Below are positions 1-9,813 of a stretch of 64,000 nt of DNA, in pieces (the stretch's first letter is position 1; each line of letters begins with the position of its first letter). The DNA is from Perilla frutescens (lineage: Eukaryota > Streptophyta > Magnoliopsida > Lamiales > Lamiaceae): contig BRKX01000015.1 of assembly GCA_026008535.1 (NCBI GenBank), forward strand, positions 25,131,501 through 25,195,500, written 5' to 3'. The position numbers were made by a program, and so were the translations under genes. The notes beneath the pieces were generated by a model. The model saw only the letters and a program-made list of their open reading frames with translations. It had not been told where the DNA came from and searched no databases.

Positions 1-1900
1 GAAATCCTTGATTAGACGGAAACATGCACAATTAAGAGTGTGAAGAAAAAAAATAAAGGAAGTCAAGTAAACTATATTATATAAAGAAAAATGAGAGAAG
101 ATTATTAGAGGATTATATATAACCACAAGTAGTACGTCGATCGGTTATTCAACAAAGACCTAAGCTGAAGATATATAAAAAGAAAATTAAACGAAACAAA
201 ATTCAATTCTCATAATCCTATTTCTTGTGAATCTAAATTTCAAGTAGATTCTCAAGGTTCGAACAAATTAATTGATCGATCAGTAAAGTGAAAAATTGTT
301 TTCATCAATTACAGGTTACAACTATAATATTATTTCTTTTAAATACGCAATATTGTAATATCCACGTGTGAGTTGTGAAAACATGGCGAATATTAAGGGA
401 TTGAATTAGATCTTTTGTAGCCCTAGGTTGTACTTCGCCGTACGTAATATCAATCAATATATATTACCAAAGTGGGAGGAGTCGGACCACAATCCTAAAA
501 AAAAACAAAATCAAATAAAGTTGACTCTTTACTTTCTTTGAACTGAGCTAAAATGAAGTGTATGCCTTTTTAATTGAATTTAATTACTACTACTACTACT
601 ACTATGATTTGATACTATATATATATATATATATATATATATCTTATGAACGTACATAATTATTTGAAAAAATATATTATATAATTATAATTAATAGAAT
701 TTCTTACAAGCAAAGTGTTGGAAGCATTCTTTCTCGTTGATCTAGTCTAAAGATCATTGTCTTAATCATTAATCAAATCCAGATTTCCGTACACTACAAT
801 TACAGGAATCTTTTTAGTTGACGGAATAACTTATTTGTTGGTGAAAAAGAATGCATCAGAATCCTATACTATAATTATCATCCCATAATTACCTTTTAAA
901 AAAACAAATAAAAAAATTGTTCTAGTTTTTCTTCACAGGGTCAAATCAAATAAAAAATAATAATTGTCTAAGTTGGAAAAGTTGTGGTAAATAAAGTAGT
1001 AGTTTCTGTGGTGTACTTTATAATTAAGAAGAATAAAGCAATGAGAATGAAGCAAATCCAACTATCTAATTCGAGGTGAGAGTTGCAATAATCTTTCAAG
1101 TAGAAATTTGTTATATATTCATGGTCATAAATTTGAAATATAACAGATTTGGGTTTTGTGCGTGTGTTTTAGGGGGTCAAGCTCAATTGCTCAAATACAA
1201 AAACATTTAGTAAAAGACTCCACTCTTGACGGTGCGAAATTATTTTTGGCTTATTCAGACTTTCATGGAATCAAGCAAGCTGATGTCAACGTCAGCTTTA
1301 AGAGAATCACACACGAGAGGTAAACCGTACTAAAAAATTTCAAAATTTAGTAAGGTTTACTCGCCGTATGAGACCTCAACAATATTTGGTTTTCAACTTA
1401 ACTGGAAAAGAATATGGGGGTCCAACTTCTGTAGATAAAAGAAAGAGCAAGTGACCCTAATAATATCAAAATGTTTTTATCATATAATATCACACATCAT
1501 TACAGGACTCAGTAGCTACTTGCCATTGTTAATGTTTTTGCAACTTGCAACAATCAATCCACAGAAAAGCCCAGATAATCGACACCGCCTCGGCCCTCCA
1601 CGGTTTTATACTCAAGATACACACAAGCCCATACGCATCATATCAGATAAAAAACTGTAGGAAGGTGTTGGAACCTAACAATGTTCACTTAATAAATTGG
1701 CATAATTCCACAAAAGATATCAGTATTCCAGCACAAAATGGAAAGATTTTGCAAAGATGAAAGAGTTCATAATTTGGCTCTGTTAATAGATCAATCTGGT
1801 AGGCAATATAACACCGGAATAGTGTACTAGTTCCACTTGTTGGCAAGCATTATTAATAAAGGTAGCAATTAAATGGTCGGATGTAGTTTGAAATGTTAAC
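1..1900. other. intergenic, AT-rich, downstream of the 6PGDH gene
   Basis: No open frame with family resemblance was found on either strand. The stretch holds simple repeats only: an ACT triplet run near 585-604 and an (AT)n run near 617-643. The part next to 1925 should contain the 3' UTR of the minus-strand 6PGDH gene, but I could not fix its end. Confidence 0.6.
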
Positions 1901-1924
1901 CCGAATCCACGAAAAAAGCAGGAA

Positions 1925-3382
1925 TCACATCTTTGACTGCTTGGCAATCTTAAACCATTCAGTATGGAATGCGCCTGGCATATCAGTCCTCTCATAAGTG
2001 TGAGCACCAAAGTAGTCCCTTTGAGCTTGCACCAAATTAGCAGGCAGCCTTTCCCTCCTGTATGTGTCAAAGTAAGCAAGACTTGAAGACATACCAGGAG
2101 TGCTGATACCGGAGTTTATAGCAAGACAAACGACTCTTCGCCAAGCAGATTGCCTGTCGGTTATCTCCTTTGCAAACTCCGGATCCACAAGCAGATTGGC
2201 AAGATCTGGATTTCTATCATAAGCCTTGTTGATACGGTCTAAAAACACAGCTCGTATAATGCACCCGCCCTTCCAGATCCTAGCAAGTTCGCCAAGTTCC
2301 AAACCCCATCCCTTTTCAATGCTCTTGGCACGTATCAAATTCATTCCTTGGGCATAACTACATATTTTGGATGCATAAAGTGCTTGTCTCACATCATCAA
2401 TCAACTTTTGCTTATCTACTGCTTGGTCTGAGAGGATGTCACTGACCCCAATAGATTTGAAAGCCTTGGCAGCTTGGACCCTTTCTTCCTTTAACCCGCT
2501 GAGAAATCTTGAATCTAATGATGAAGCTATGGTTGGAGCTGCAATGGAAAGCTCAGCAGCTTGCTGAACTGTCCATTTTCCAGTACCCTTCATTCCGGTT
2601 TTGTCAAGGACTTTATCCACTAGATACCCATTTCCCTTATCATCCTTTATGCCAAAGATATCAGCTGTGATCTCAATTAGAAAACTAAGAAGCTCACCCT
2701 TATTCCACTCTGAAAAAACTTGGTGCAGTTCGTCATTAGAGAGTTTCCCGACAGATTTCAGGACATCATAGGCTTCTGCAATCAGCTGCATATCACCATA
2801 TTCAATCCCATTATGAATCATCTTGACAAAGTTTCCAGAGCCGCCTTTTCCAATATATGTGACACAGGGGCCACTATCAGGGACTTGAGCAGCCACTTTA
2901 AGAAGAATATCTTCAATATACTTGTATGCTTCAAAAGAACCTCCAGGCATCACTGAGGGTCCACGGCGAGCACCCTCTTCTCCACCCGAGACCCCCATTC
3001 CAAGATATAACAAGCCCAATTCAGCCACCTGCTTCTCTCTCCTTTCAGTGTTCTCATACCACTCATTGCCACCATCTATGATGCAGTCCCCTTTTTCCAT
3101 GTAAACAGAAAGGGTTTTAATAGTTTGATCAACTGGTGCACCAGCCTTGACAAGCATAATAATAACACGAGGTTTTTGGATTGATTGCACGAAGGAAGCA
3201 GGATCATGAAAGCCATACACTGGAAGGTTTCCTTCCTGCTTGGCTCTTTCAATAGTCTCATCAACTTTTGAAGTCGTTCGGTTATAAACAGAGATGGGAA
3301 ATCCTTTTTCTGCAATGTTAAGGGCAAGATTTTGACCCATCACAGCCAGACCAGCAAGGCCAATTCTTGTTGGTGTAGCCAT
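1925..3382 (-). CDS. PGD: 6-phosphogluconate dehydrogenase, decarboxylating
   Basis: This enzyme oxidatively decarboxylates 6-phosphogluconate to ribulose 5-phosphate with reduction of NADP+, the third step of the oxidative pentose phosphate pathway. The 485-residue frame is uninterrupted. The N-terminal Rossmann fold has GLAVMG at residues 11-16. The family segment SGGEEGARRGPS lies at 132-143 and the catalytic region KMIHNGIEYGDMQ at 187-199, which includes the conserved Lys and Glu. The length is full for the family. The start gives the usual short N terminus of the cytosolic type, with no plastid transit peptide. The protein ends in SKM, a plausible type-1 peroxisomal signal; Arabidopsis PGD2, a dual cytosolic/peroxisomal isoform, ends in SKI. 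Dual location here is inferred. An intron in the 5' leader is described separately. Confidence 0.97.
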   Translation of the reverse strand: MATPTRIGLAGLAVMGQNLALNIAEKGFPISVYNRTTSKVDETIERAKQEGNLPVYGFHDPASFVQSIQKPRVIIMLVKAGAPVDQTIKTLSVYMEKGDCIIDGGNEWYENTERREKQVAELGLLYLGMGVSGGEEGARRGPSVMPGGSFEAYKYIEDILLKVAAQVPDSGPCVTYIGKGGSGNFVKMIHNGIEYGDMQLIAEAYDVLKSVGKLSNDELHQVFSEWNKGELLSFLIEITADIFGIKDDKGNGYLVDKVLDKTGMKGTGKWTVQQAAELSIAAPTIASSLDSRFLSGLKEERVQAAKAFKSIGVSDILSDQAVDKQKLIDDVRQALYASKICSYAQGMNLIRAKSIEKGWGLELGELARIWKGGCIIRAVFLDRINKAYDRNPDLANLLVDPEFAKEITDRQSAWRRVVCLAINSGISTPGMSSSLAYFDTYRRERLPANLVQAQRDYFGAHTYERTDMPGAFHTEWFKIAKQSKM

Positions 3383-3390
3383 TTCCTCTC

Positions 3391-4325
3391 CTGTTTGAAG
3401 ACAAATTAGAATGCTGACTTATTCCTACTTATGAAATCATACTTGGACTTGATGAGCAGTTGTTCTCAGAGCAAAGGCACACTAACACAATCATTGACCT
3501 AGGTCCTATGGTGCAAACAACTAGGGTCTGATCCCAGATTATTGCTTCTAACTGAACTTTAAAACATTGAATATGTTTACTGATCCTGATTCGTATTAAC
3601 AATGTTCGGCATTTCAACCATAACCAGCCTGAATAATCCTGAAAAGATGGAAAATCATCCAATAGCAGTTTACTCTGCATTTCGGCACAATATAAATTTA
3701 ATCTCTTGCTGTATAGCAGCTTCAGAAAGGCATTTAAGAAAGATCCATTCTAGCACTATTATTGATCAAATAAGTTAGATGAAAATGTTGAATAACTGAT
3801 AAAATTGAATTCATGTTTCCAATCTCTCAAAGCAGTATTAATAACAGATTATTCCTCAAAAAGCATAAAACATTGTCCAGGAAAAAAATTCCGATTTTAA
3901 AAGCTGCATTTCTGTTCTTCATTGAAAAAAAAAAATACAGTTCTTTAAAGTTAGAGATGCTACATTATGAATTACAAAAGAACCAATAGAAGGATCAAGG
4001 AGTAAACAATTAAAGGGTAATCTACAACAGTTATATTCAAATTCAAATTGAAAACACCATATTCCTAACCAGAAAAATTCAGCAAACGCGAAATTAATCG
4101 ACTGATTTAAGAGTATTAATAGCTTCAAAGTTGATGCATTTTCTTTTCGAACACAACACACTTGTAGTGCTATTTCACAGTTCGCACAGTTGAATAAAAA
4201 TCATAACAGCGAAGCACACCTGCTAAAATCATCAGCAGACAATAATTCAGTCAAGAAAAGCAAGAAACAAAAGAATCAAATTGTATGATGCAACAGTAAA
4301 AATCATGCCTTGGTGATATTTTTAC
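3391..4325 (-). other. probable 5'UTR intron of the 6PGDH gene
   Basis: On the minus strand a donor GGTAAAAATATC at 4325 and a pyrimidine-containing acceptor TTCAAACAG ending at 3391 bracket 935 bases. Exon sequence on both sides of the junction is GAGAG, and the ATG lies 8 bases after the acceptor. No good coding frame lies inside. Leader introns are common in plant housekeeping genes and often raise expression. No transcript was available to confirm it. Confidence 0.6.
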
Positions 4326-4489
4326 CTCTCCTGAATTCTAACTATATGAAAAAGCTCCAAAGCTAAGAACCCAGAAAGGATTAATTTTCAGTTTCTTTTC
4401 TCCAAGTATTGAGATCCGGATTTGGAAGATTGCAAGCAGATAGATATGGTGAAATTTATATGCAGCAAAGGTTTCTGGTGCGCCTAACA

Positions 4490-4525
4490 GGAGAGAGAGG
4501 GGGGGGGGGGGAGAGAGAGAGAAGA
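4490..4525. repeat. GA/G microsatellite in the 6PGDH leader or promoter
   Basis: A purine run (GA repeats interrupted by a run of about 13 G) lies about 170 bases upstream of the proposed first exon boundary. On the gene's strand it is a C/CT-rich tract, a common feature of plant core promoters and 5' leaders. Confidence 0.6.
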
Positions 4526-4810
4526 GTCTATTTTATGAATTCAATTCAATTCAATTCAATTGTTGTGGGCTATGTTATAGATTGGCTATATTCAATGTGG
4601 TGATTTTAGGTGTGCAAATACGCCCAATAATCTAAGCCACGTGATTTATGATTGTAGGGGCCTCAAATTTGATTCTTGAAAATCAATTAGCCTAGCCTAG
4701 TAAATGGGCCAAATCCACTAGAACATGCAATTGAAGACCTTATTAGAAAATATACAACTTTGAAATTTACCTTTCAACTTATTTGATAATCTACTGAGTT
4801 GACTGCAAAA

Positions 4811-5374
4811 TAGGGGTGAGCAAAAAGTACCGAAAATTGAGAACCGAACCGAACCGATTTCGGTTCAGTTCTTTTCAAAATTCGGTTCGGTTCGGTTCGG
4901 TTCTTTTTCTAGTAAAAATTCGATTTTCAGTTTCGCTTCGGTCCAGAGAAAAAATATCCGAACCGAACCGAAAAACCGAATTTATATATATATTAGAAAT
5001 AAAAATACTCGACTTTGTTGTACTTTATAGCTTATTCGGCTTTGCTTTGTTGGACTTTACACATTTTTGGACTTTATTCAATTGTTTATTGGTATTTTTT
5101 GAACTTGAATCTTGTTAATTAGCTAATTCATACTTGTACATATTTAATTATATCGAATGAAACGAATTTAAAGCAAAAAAAAAATAAATCATAAAATTTA
5201 AGAAAAATTTCGGTTCAAAACCGAACCGAACCGAAATATTTCGGTCCAATTCGGTTTGGTTCCGATCAGAAATTCGGTTCGGTTCGGTTCTATTTTAAAA
5301 AATTCAGTTTTCTTTGATTTTGACATTTTCGGGATCGAACCGAACCGAACCGAAAAATCGAATGCTCACCCCTA
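4811..5374. mobile_element. hAT-type MITE rich in CGGTT/AACCG motifs
   Basis: The 564-bp element has perfect 12-bp terminal inverted repeats (TAGGGGTGAGCA at the left, its complement at 5363-5374). It is flanked by a perfect 8-bp target duplication, CTGCAAAA, at 4803-4810 and 5375-5382. An 8-bp duplication with TAGGG ends is diagnostic of hAT elements. The subterminal regions consist of many copies of GAACC / GGTTC pentamers in opposite orientation, so the element can fold on itself. It codes for nothing recognisable. Confidence 0.9.
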
Positions 5375-5427
5375 CTGCAAAATAACTGTAATCGAATTGA
5401 GCTCGAAATCAAGCTAAACTTATATAC

Positions 5428-5534
5428 CTTTTTTTTTTACTCACACACACGACCTGTGGTATTGAGGAGATTCGAACCCGTGACCTTTGGTCTTCGAGCA
5501 ATCTCACTCCATCACTAGGCCATCCCCATCTGAA
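5428..5534 (-). mobile_element. short tRNA-derived SINE
   Basis: On the minus strand the head reads GGGGATGGCCTAGTGATGG, with an A-box-like TGGCCTAGTG, followed by a B-box-like GGTTCGAATCTCC. It ends in an A run, seen as T's at about 5429-5438. The 14-bp target duplication CTAAACTTATATAC occurs at 5414-5427 and 5535-5548. It is about half as long as the copy at 29818-30035 but starts with the same tRNA-like head. Confidence 0.85.
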
Positions 5535-5548
5535 CTAAACTTATATAC

Positions 5549-6162
5549 TTATCAAAATGCAAAATTATGTTCAAAACTATTTAAAAATTTTATCAACCTG
5601 AGTTTAAAATGTCAAGTTATTTAGTTTGATTTTCAGATATAAAATCAACCCTACCTATCATAATAATTTTAAATTTTTGTTCCCTCACTTTGTGGTCAAG
5701 CGATCGTCGAAGTTCTATAATGACATTCCGTGAGTTCATGGGATGATTATTCAACTCATTATTTAACAATCACAAAAAATTCTTGTAAGTTGTCAACCGG
5801 TTTTAAATCTATAAGACAACAGGTCAAGGTTTAAATCAAAATTCATAAATAATGACATTTGTTCTTTTATTGGTATTTGATCATGTTCAGTCGGATCGAC
5901 CTATCTTATAAATTTTGACTCCGAAGATGGTCACAATTCACAAACAAAACTCCCCTTTTAACAATTGATTGATATAAAAAAAATGTATTATTGATAATTA
6001 TATAAAAAATATATAGATTATTATGCGCTTAAAACGTGATTTATAAGTACATTCATAGGTGTACTTACTGAGTTGATGTCCTAACTTGTAATTAATAATT
6101 AATAACATATAAAATTCATACACGTGTAATGCATATTAGATTGTGTGTACTATGTACACATA
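5549..6162. other. intergenic, nothing recognised
   Basis: AT-rich sequence with no supported gene, RNA or complete element. No inverted-repeat ends were found. Confidence 0.5.
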
Positions 6163-6165
6163 TAA

Positions 6166-6583
6166 GGCAATGTTTGGTAGCCTGGATAAAGACATATTAG
6201 TATAGGTATCCATCAATAACCGTGTGTTTGGTAGCCATTATTCGTTCACGCGAGGCCCGGTCTTAATGCGAGGCCCAGGGTGTAATTTACTGATTCAGCT
6301 GGATAATGTATCCGACGCCCCCCCTCGGATACAGTTTCTGGCGTAGCAATCTTAGTATATATGTCTTTATCTAGGCTACCAAACATTGTCTAAACTAATT
6401 TACTCATTCCAGAACTTAGTCTACCAAATAAAACAATGTACCAAACAGATGTGTGAAATAATCTTAGTATATTTATCTTAATAACCAAACACACAATTAA
6501 AATAGCTAATACACAATTATCTTTTAAAACAATCCAGATTTTATTAATGTGGGTATATCCGTACCAGTATACCAAACATTGCC
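6166..6583. mobile_element. Tourist-like (PIF/Harbinger) MITE with an internal copy of its own end
   Basis: The left end GGCAATGTTTGGTA and right end TACCAAACATTGCC are inverted repeats flanked by TAA at 6163-6165 and 6584-6586, the PIF/Harbinger target signature. A second right-type end (GGCTACCAAACATTGTC followed by TAA) occurs inside at 6374-6390. It pairs over about 33 bases with the left end, so 6166-6390 could be a complete nested element. Confidence 0.75.
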
Positions 6584-7059
6584 TAAATATGATATTAATC
6601 ATTTGAATGAAAAGTGTGAACATCTATAATTAGTTAGTAAAATAATATACAATACTTTTCCCAAATGACAATTATTATTTTTTCATTTCTCTGTTTGATT
6701 TTAATTTTGTGTACTTTAATTTAATTATACATTTATGATTTATTATAATTTTTTAATATTTAATTTTTAAATGATAAATTATTAACTATAAAATTAAAAA
6801 TTAAAAACTAAAAAATTATTTAAAAAAAAAAGATTGTACAATGGAGGATCTCTCCCTGTTGTACCTCATATAGAAAACGGGCTTTTCATAAATTGATATA
6901 AATATAGAAATTCCCCTCTTGATACCAGAGTTTTTTTTGTTCCAAGTACTTAATCAATCAGGTTTGCTTCTTTGTTTTTACTCTGACTCTCGTGTGTGAT
7001 GTCAAGGGATTGCACCACAAAAGAAAAAAAGTAAAAATAAATTACAAATTAATTTAAAT

Positions 7060-7815
7060 ATCATTTAATTACTTTCTTGTACTACTTAAATTACTCAATG
7101 CACCACTAAAAAAAGAAAATAAATAAAAAATATAAGATAAAAACCGAAAAGGAAAGTGAAAGAACAGTTTGCACAAGAACTAGGTTAATTTGTCATACAA
7201 CTACAAAATTGAGCTAAAAAAAAACTAGGTTTGAATTTTTGTGAGCTAAAAAAAAATCTATTTTTCGTGAGTTTGTACCGATTAAATTTTGAATTTTTTG
7301 CGTGTTATTTGAAGAAGCTTTCGCGTTTTGTTCTACAAGTACAGTTAGAATACACTTTTACGTGTTCTAATAAAGAACGTCAAACAAAGCTAATTTGTTC
7401 TAACTTGAAGTTTGACCAATACTTAGACAATTTCAGACATCCGTTCTAACTCTGAAGTTAGAACATAATCATTTTGTTCTAACTTCAGAGTTAGAACAAA
7501 ACTAACTAGGCCGATCTACATACATCGAACCAGCACTTAGACAATTTCAAATATCCGTTCTAACTCCGAAGTTAGAACATAATCATTTTGTTCTAACTTT
7601 AGAGTTCGATCTGATATGCGTGAAATTTGTTTTAAGTGTTGTTCTAACTCTGAAGTTAGAAAATAGTGATTATGTTCTAACTCATATGTTCGAACATATA
7701 TTTTTTTTTACTAAAATAAATATTTTTAGTTAAAAGGGTATTAATGTAAATGTGTGTGGTGTAAAGAGTAAAAATAATAGTGCATTGAGTAACAGTAGTG
7801 TAAAGAGTAATTTTA
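7060..7815. mobile_element. inverted-repeat element with palindromic core
   Basis: The sequence TTACTCAATGCACCACTA near 7090-7107 pairs imperfectly with TAGTGCATTGAGTAA near 7780-7795, giving approximate terminal inverted repeats. The core at 7375-7700 contains several palindromes built on GTTCTAACTCTGAAGTTAGAAC. Exact ends and target duplication were not resolved. Confidence 0.5.
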
Positions 7816-7901
7816 GTGGCCAATAGAAATGAGAAATTTGTGTATTGTCAAAAATAGAATTTTCCAACATCGGTAACCGATTCGTCACGGTCATGGCCTT
7901 A

Positions 7902-9071
7902 GACTACCCCATTCACAACCACCACCAACCCAATCTATTAATAAAATAATCATTTCTCCCTCCTCCACCTACACAATCAACTCAACAATCTAAAACCACA
8001 ATCTTTCAACTTTATCAACAATCCCCTCCAATAAAAAAAAAATATATTTTATTTGATTCTTTATTAATATCTATTAATAATAATTATTTTTTATTATTTT
8101 TTAAACTTATTAAATTATTTTATATTTTAAATAATTAATTACAATAATAATAATATATTCCTCATACACTTAAATTAAACAATAAACTCAATAATAATGC
8201 AAAGATTACAATAGATGAAATACAATTATTAAAAAGACAAACAAAAGACATTACAATCCAAGAATGTGTAAACTACATATTTAATTACTAGTGCCGTATT
8301 TTCACCATATATGCTCAATTAAATAATTTTTAAGTGCCACATGAGCATCTTTATTGTGAAGTTGTGCCCTATTAGTCATATAAGAGGACAAACTCGCAAT
8401 GTATTAAGAAAAAGTTGAGAGTCATCTTGTTGCGCACCATCCATGAAAAATTCTGTTGGATCATAATAGTTTTGATACGTGTCTCATTCATCTTTTACTA
8501 TCATATTGTGAATGATGATACAAACCATCATAATTTTTTCCATCAATTTTTTGTCCCAAACAAGACAAGGATGTCGAAGAAATGCAAAACGAGCTTGTAG
8601 AACTCCAAATGCTCGTTCAACATCTTTTCTGGCAGCCTCTTGTTGTTATACGGACAACTTCTTCAAAAATTGGATTTTGGTTGGGATTCGGAGAAAAATA
8701 TGAGTTTTGATAATATTGATAATTTTGGGAGTTTGGAATTTGGGAATTTGAAAAATAATTTGGATCCATAATTTCAAACGAGAGAAAATGAGTGAGAATT
8801 TATGGTTTTTTAGTATGATTCAAAATTTGTAAAAATTTAGCTCATTTTATAGATAATAAAAAAATATGAACTATGATATAATTTTTATGTTTTTCAATAC
8901 ATTATTATCCAAAATAATAACAATATAAAATTTTATTCAATAAAAATATGATGGACTAATGAAATTATGACATGTGGCAATACACATCGCAAAAGAATGA
9001 GTGATCATGGGGTTGATCCATAGGTTGGTTGATTATTTTATTGGGTTGGCGTGGTTGTGAATGGGGTAGTT
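7902..9071. mobile_element. PIF/Harbinger deletion derivative
   Basis: Terminal inverted repeats share ACTACCCCATTCACAACCAC at both ends (7903-7922 and the complement near 9051-9070). A TTA lies on both sides (7899-7901 and 9072-9074). Inside, on the minus strand, is a remnant of a Harbinger nuclease gene. The right end lies about 20 bp before the TAGGGTTT motif that marks the probable leader of the ZFWD gene. Confidence 0.8.
8415..8660 (-). pseudogene. PIF/Harbinger nuclease remnant
   Basis: Read on the minus strand, this stretch encodes VERAFGVLQARFAFLRHP, then a Trp-Asp-Lys-Lys segment and an IIHNMIV-type motif. This is the C-terminal part of the plant Harbinger DDE nuclease (Tnp4 type). 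The frame ends in a stop soon after the IHNM motif, and no upstream half of the domain is present within the element. It is a dead fragment of the transposase that once mobilised the surrounding element. Confidence 0.75.
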
Positions 9072-9091
9072 TTACAAGACTCCTCGATGAT

Positions 9092-9099
9092 TAGGGTTT
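9092..9099 (+). promoter_or_regulatory. telo-box TAGGGTTT
   Basis: TAGGGTTT (complement AAACCCTA) lies at the start of the probable leader of the ZFWD gene. This motif is common near transcription starts of plant housekeeping and ribosome-related genes. Function here is inferred from position. Confidence 0.4.
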
Positions 9100-9813
9100 C
9101 GGATTTTTGGGGATTTCGGTTTCGCGCTCTTTTTATTCGAATTAGCTAGGCTGTAGTATTGATTCTTTTTTTTTTGTTTTTTTTTTTGTCTGAATTGAAT
9201 CTTCGCTACCCATATATTTCTACTGCTGTGTGGAGTATCGGGATATCGTTTTTGGATTCAAGAAACTTGTACTCCATCTCCAAGAATTAGAAGCTTGGAA
9301 GCTTGTTTCTGATGTACGGCATTTTAGGGCTCTAGCGACATATGATCCTGTTGGTGTTGAAATTTGTATGTGGTTATGCAAAGCTATTTGAAGTTGCACA
9401 TCGTCGTACAGACATCTTAGTTCGGGAGATTGTCTATTTGGATCAATTAGTTTCGGTTGCTTTCCTTTTTCTTTATTCCATATTGGATTCAAGTCAATTG
9501 GCCTTTCAAAGCTTCCGAGCTGCCATGAGTAGTGGCCTGAAGGAGATCATTGCCAAACATAGTGTCTATGATTCTTTCCTTCCTTGGAATATCGGACTTA
9601 TATTGGGATTTCACATTCGGAGTTAAGAACAAGAATCCTGGGATTTGGGGCTCTCCACTACAGGACGCTGGCTGTTAGTGTTTAGAATCTTCGTTTATTG
9701 CTAATGAGTTCCTTCGGTCTTTGTGGTGGAAGCAGCAGGCTTTATGGTTTTGAGTTTGACTGCACCAAGTTGGCTCAGTTTTCTGATTAACATGTAATTC
9801 TGTTTGCGATTAG

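Noticed and set aside
5428..5534. tRNA gene on the minus strand
   Set aside because: A and B boxes are present but no cloverleaf or acceptor stem can be formed; A tail and 14-bp flanking duplications identify a SINE.
9342..9626. 94-codon frame in the ZFWD leader as its first exon
   Set aside because: Its sequence has no similarity to ZFWD N termini and ends in a stop well before the finger exon, with no fitting donor.
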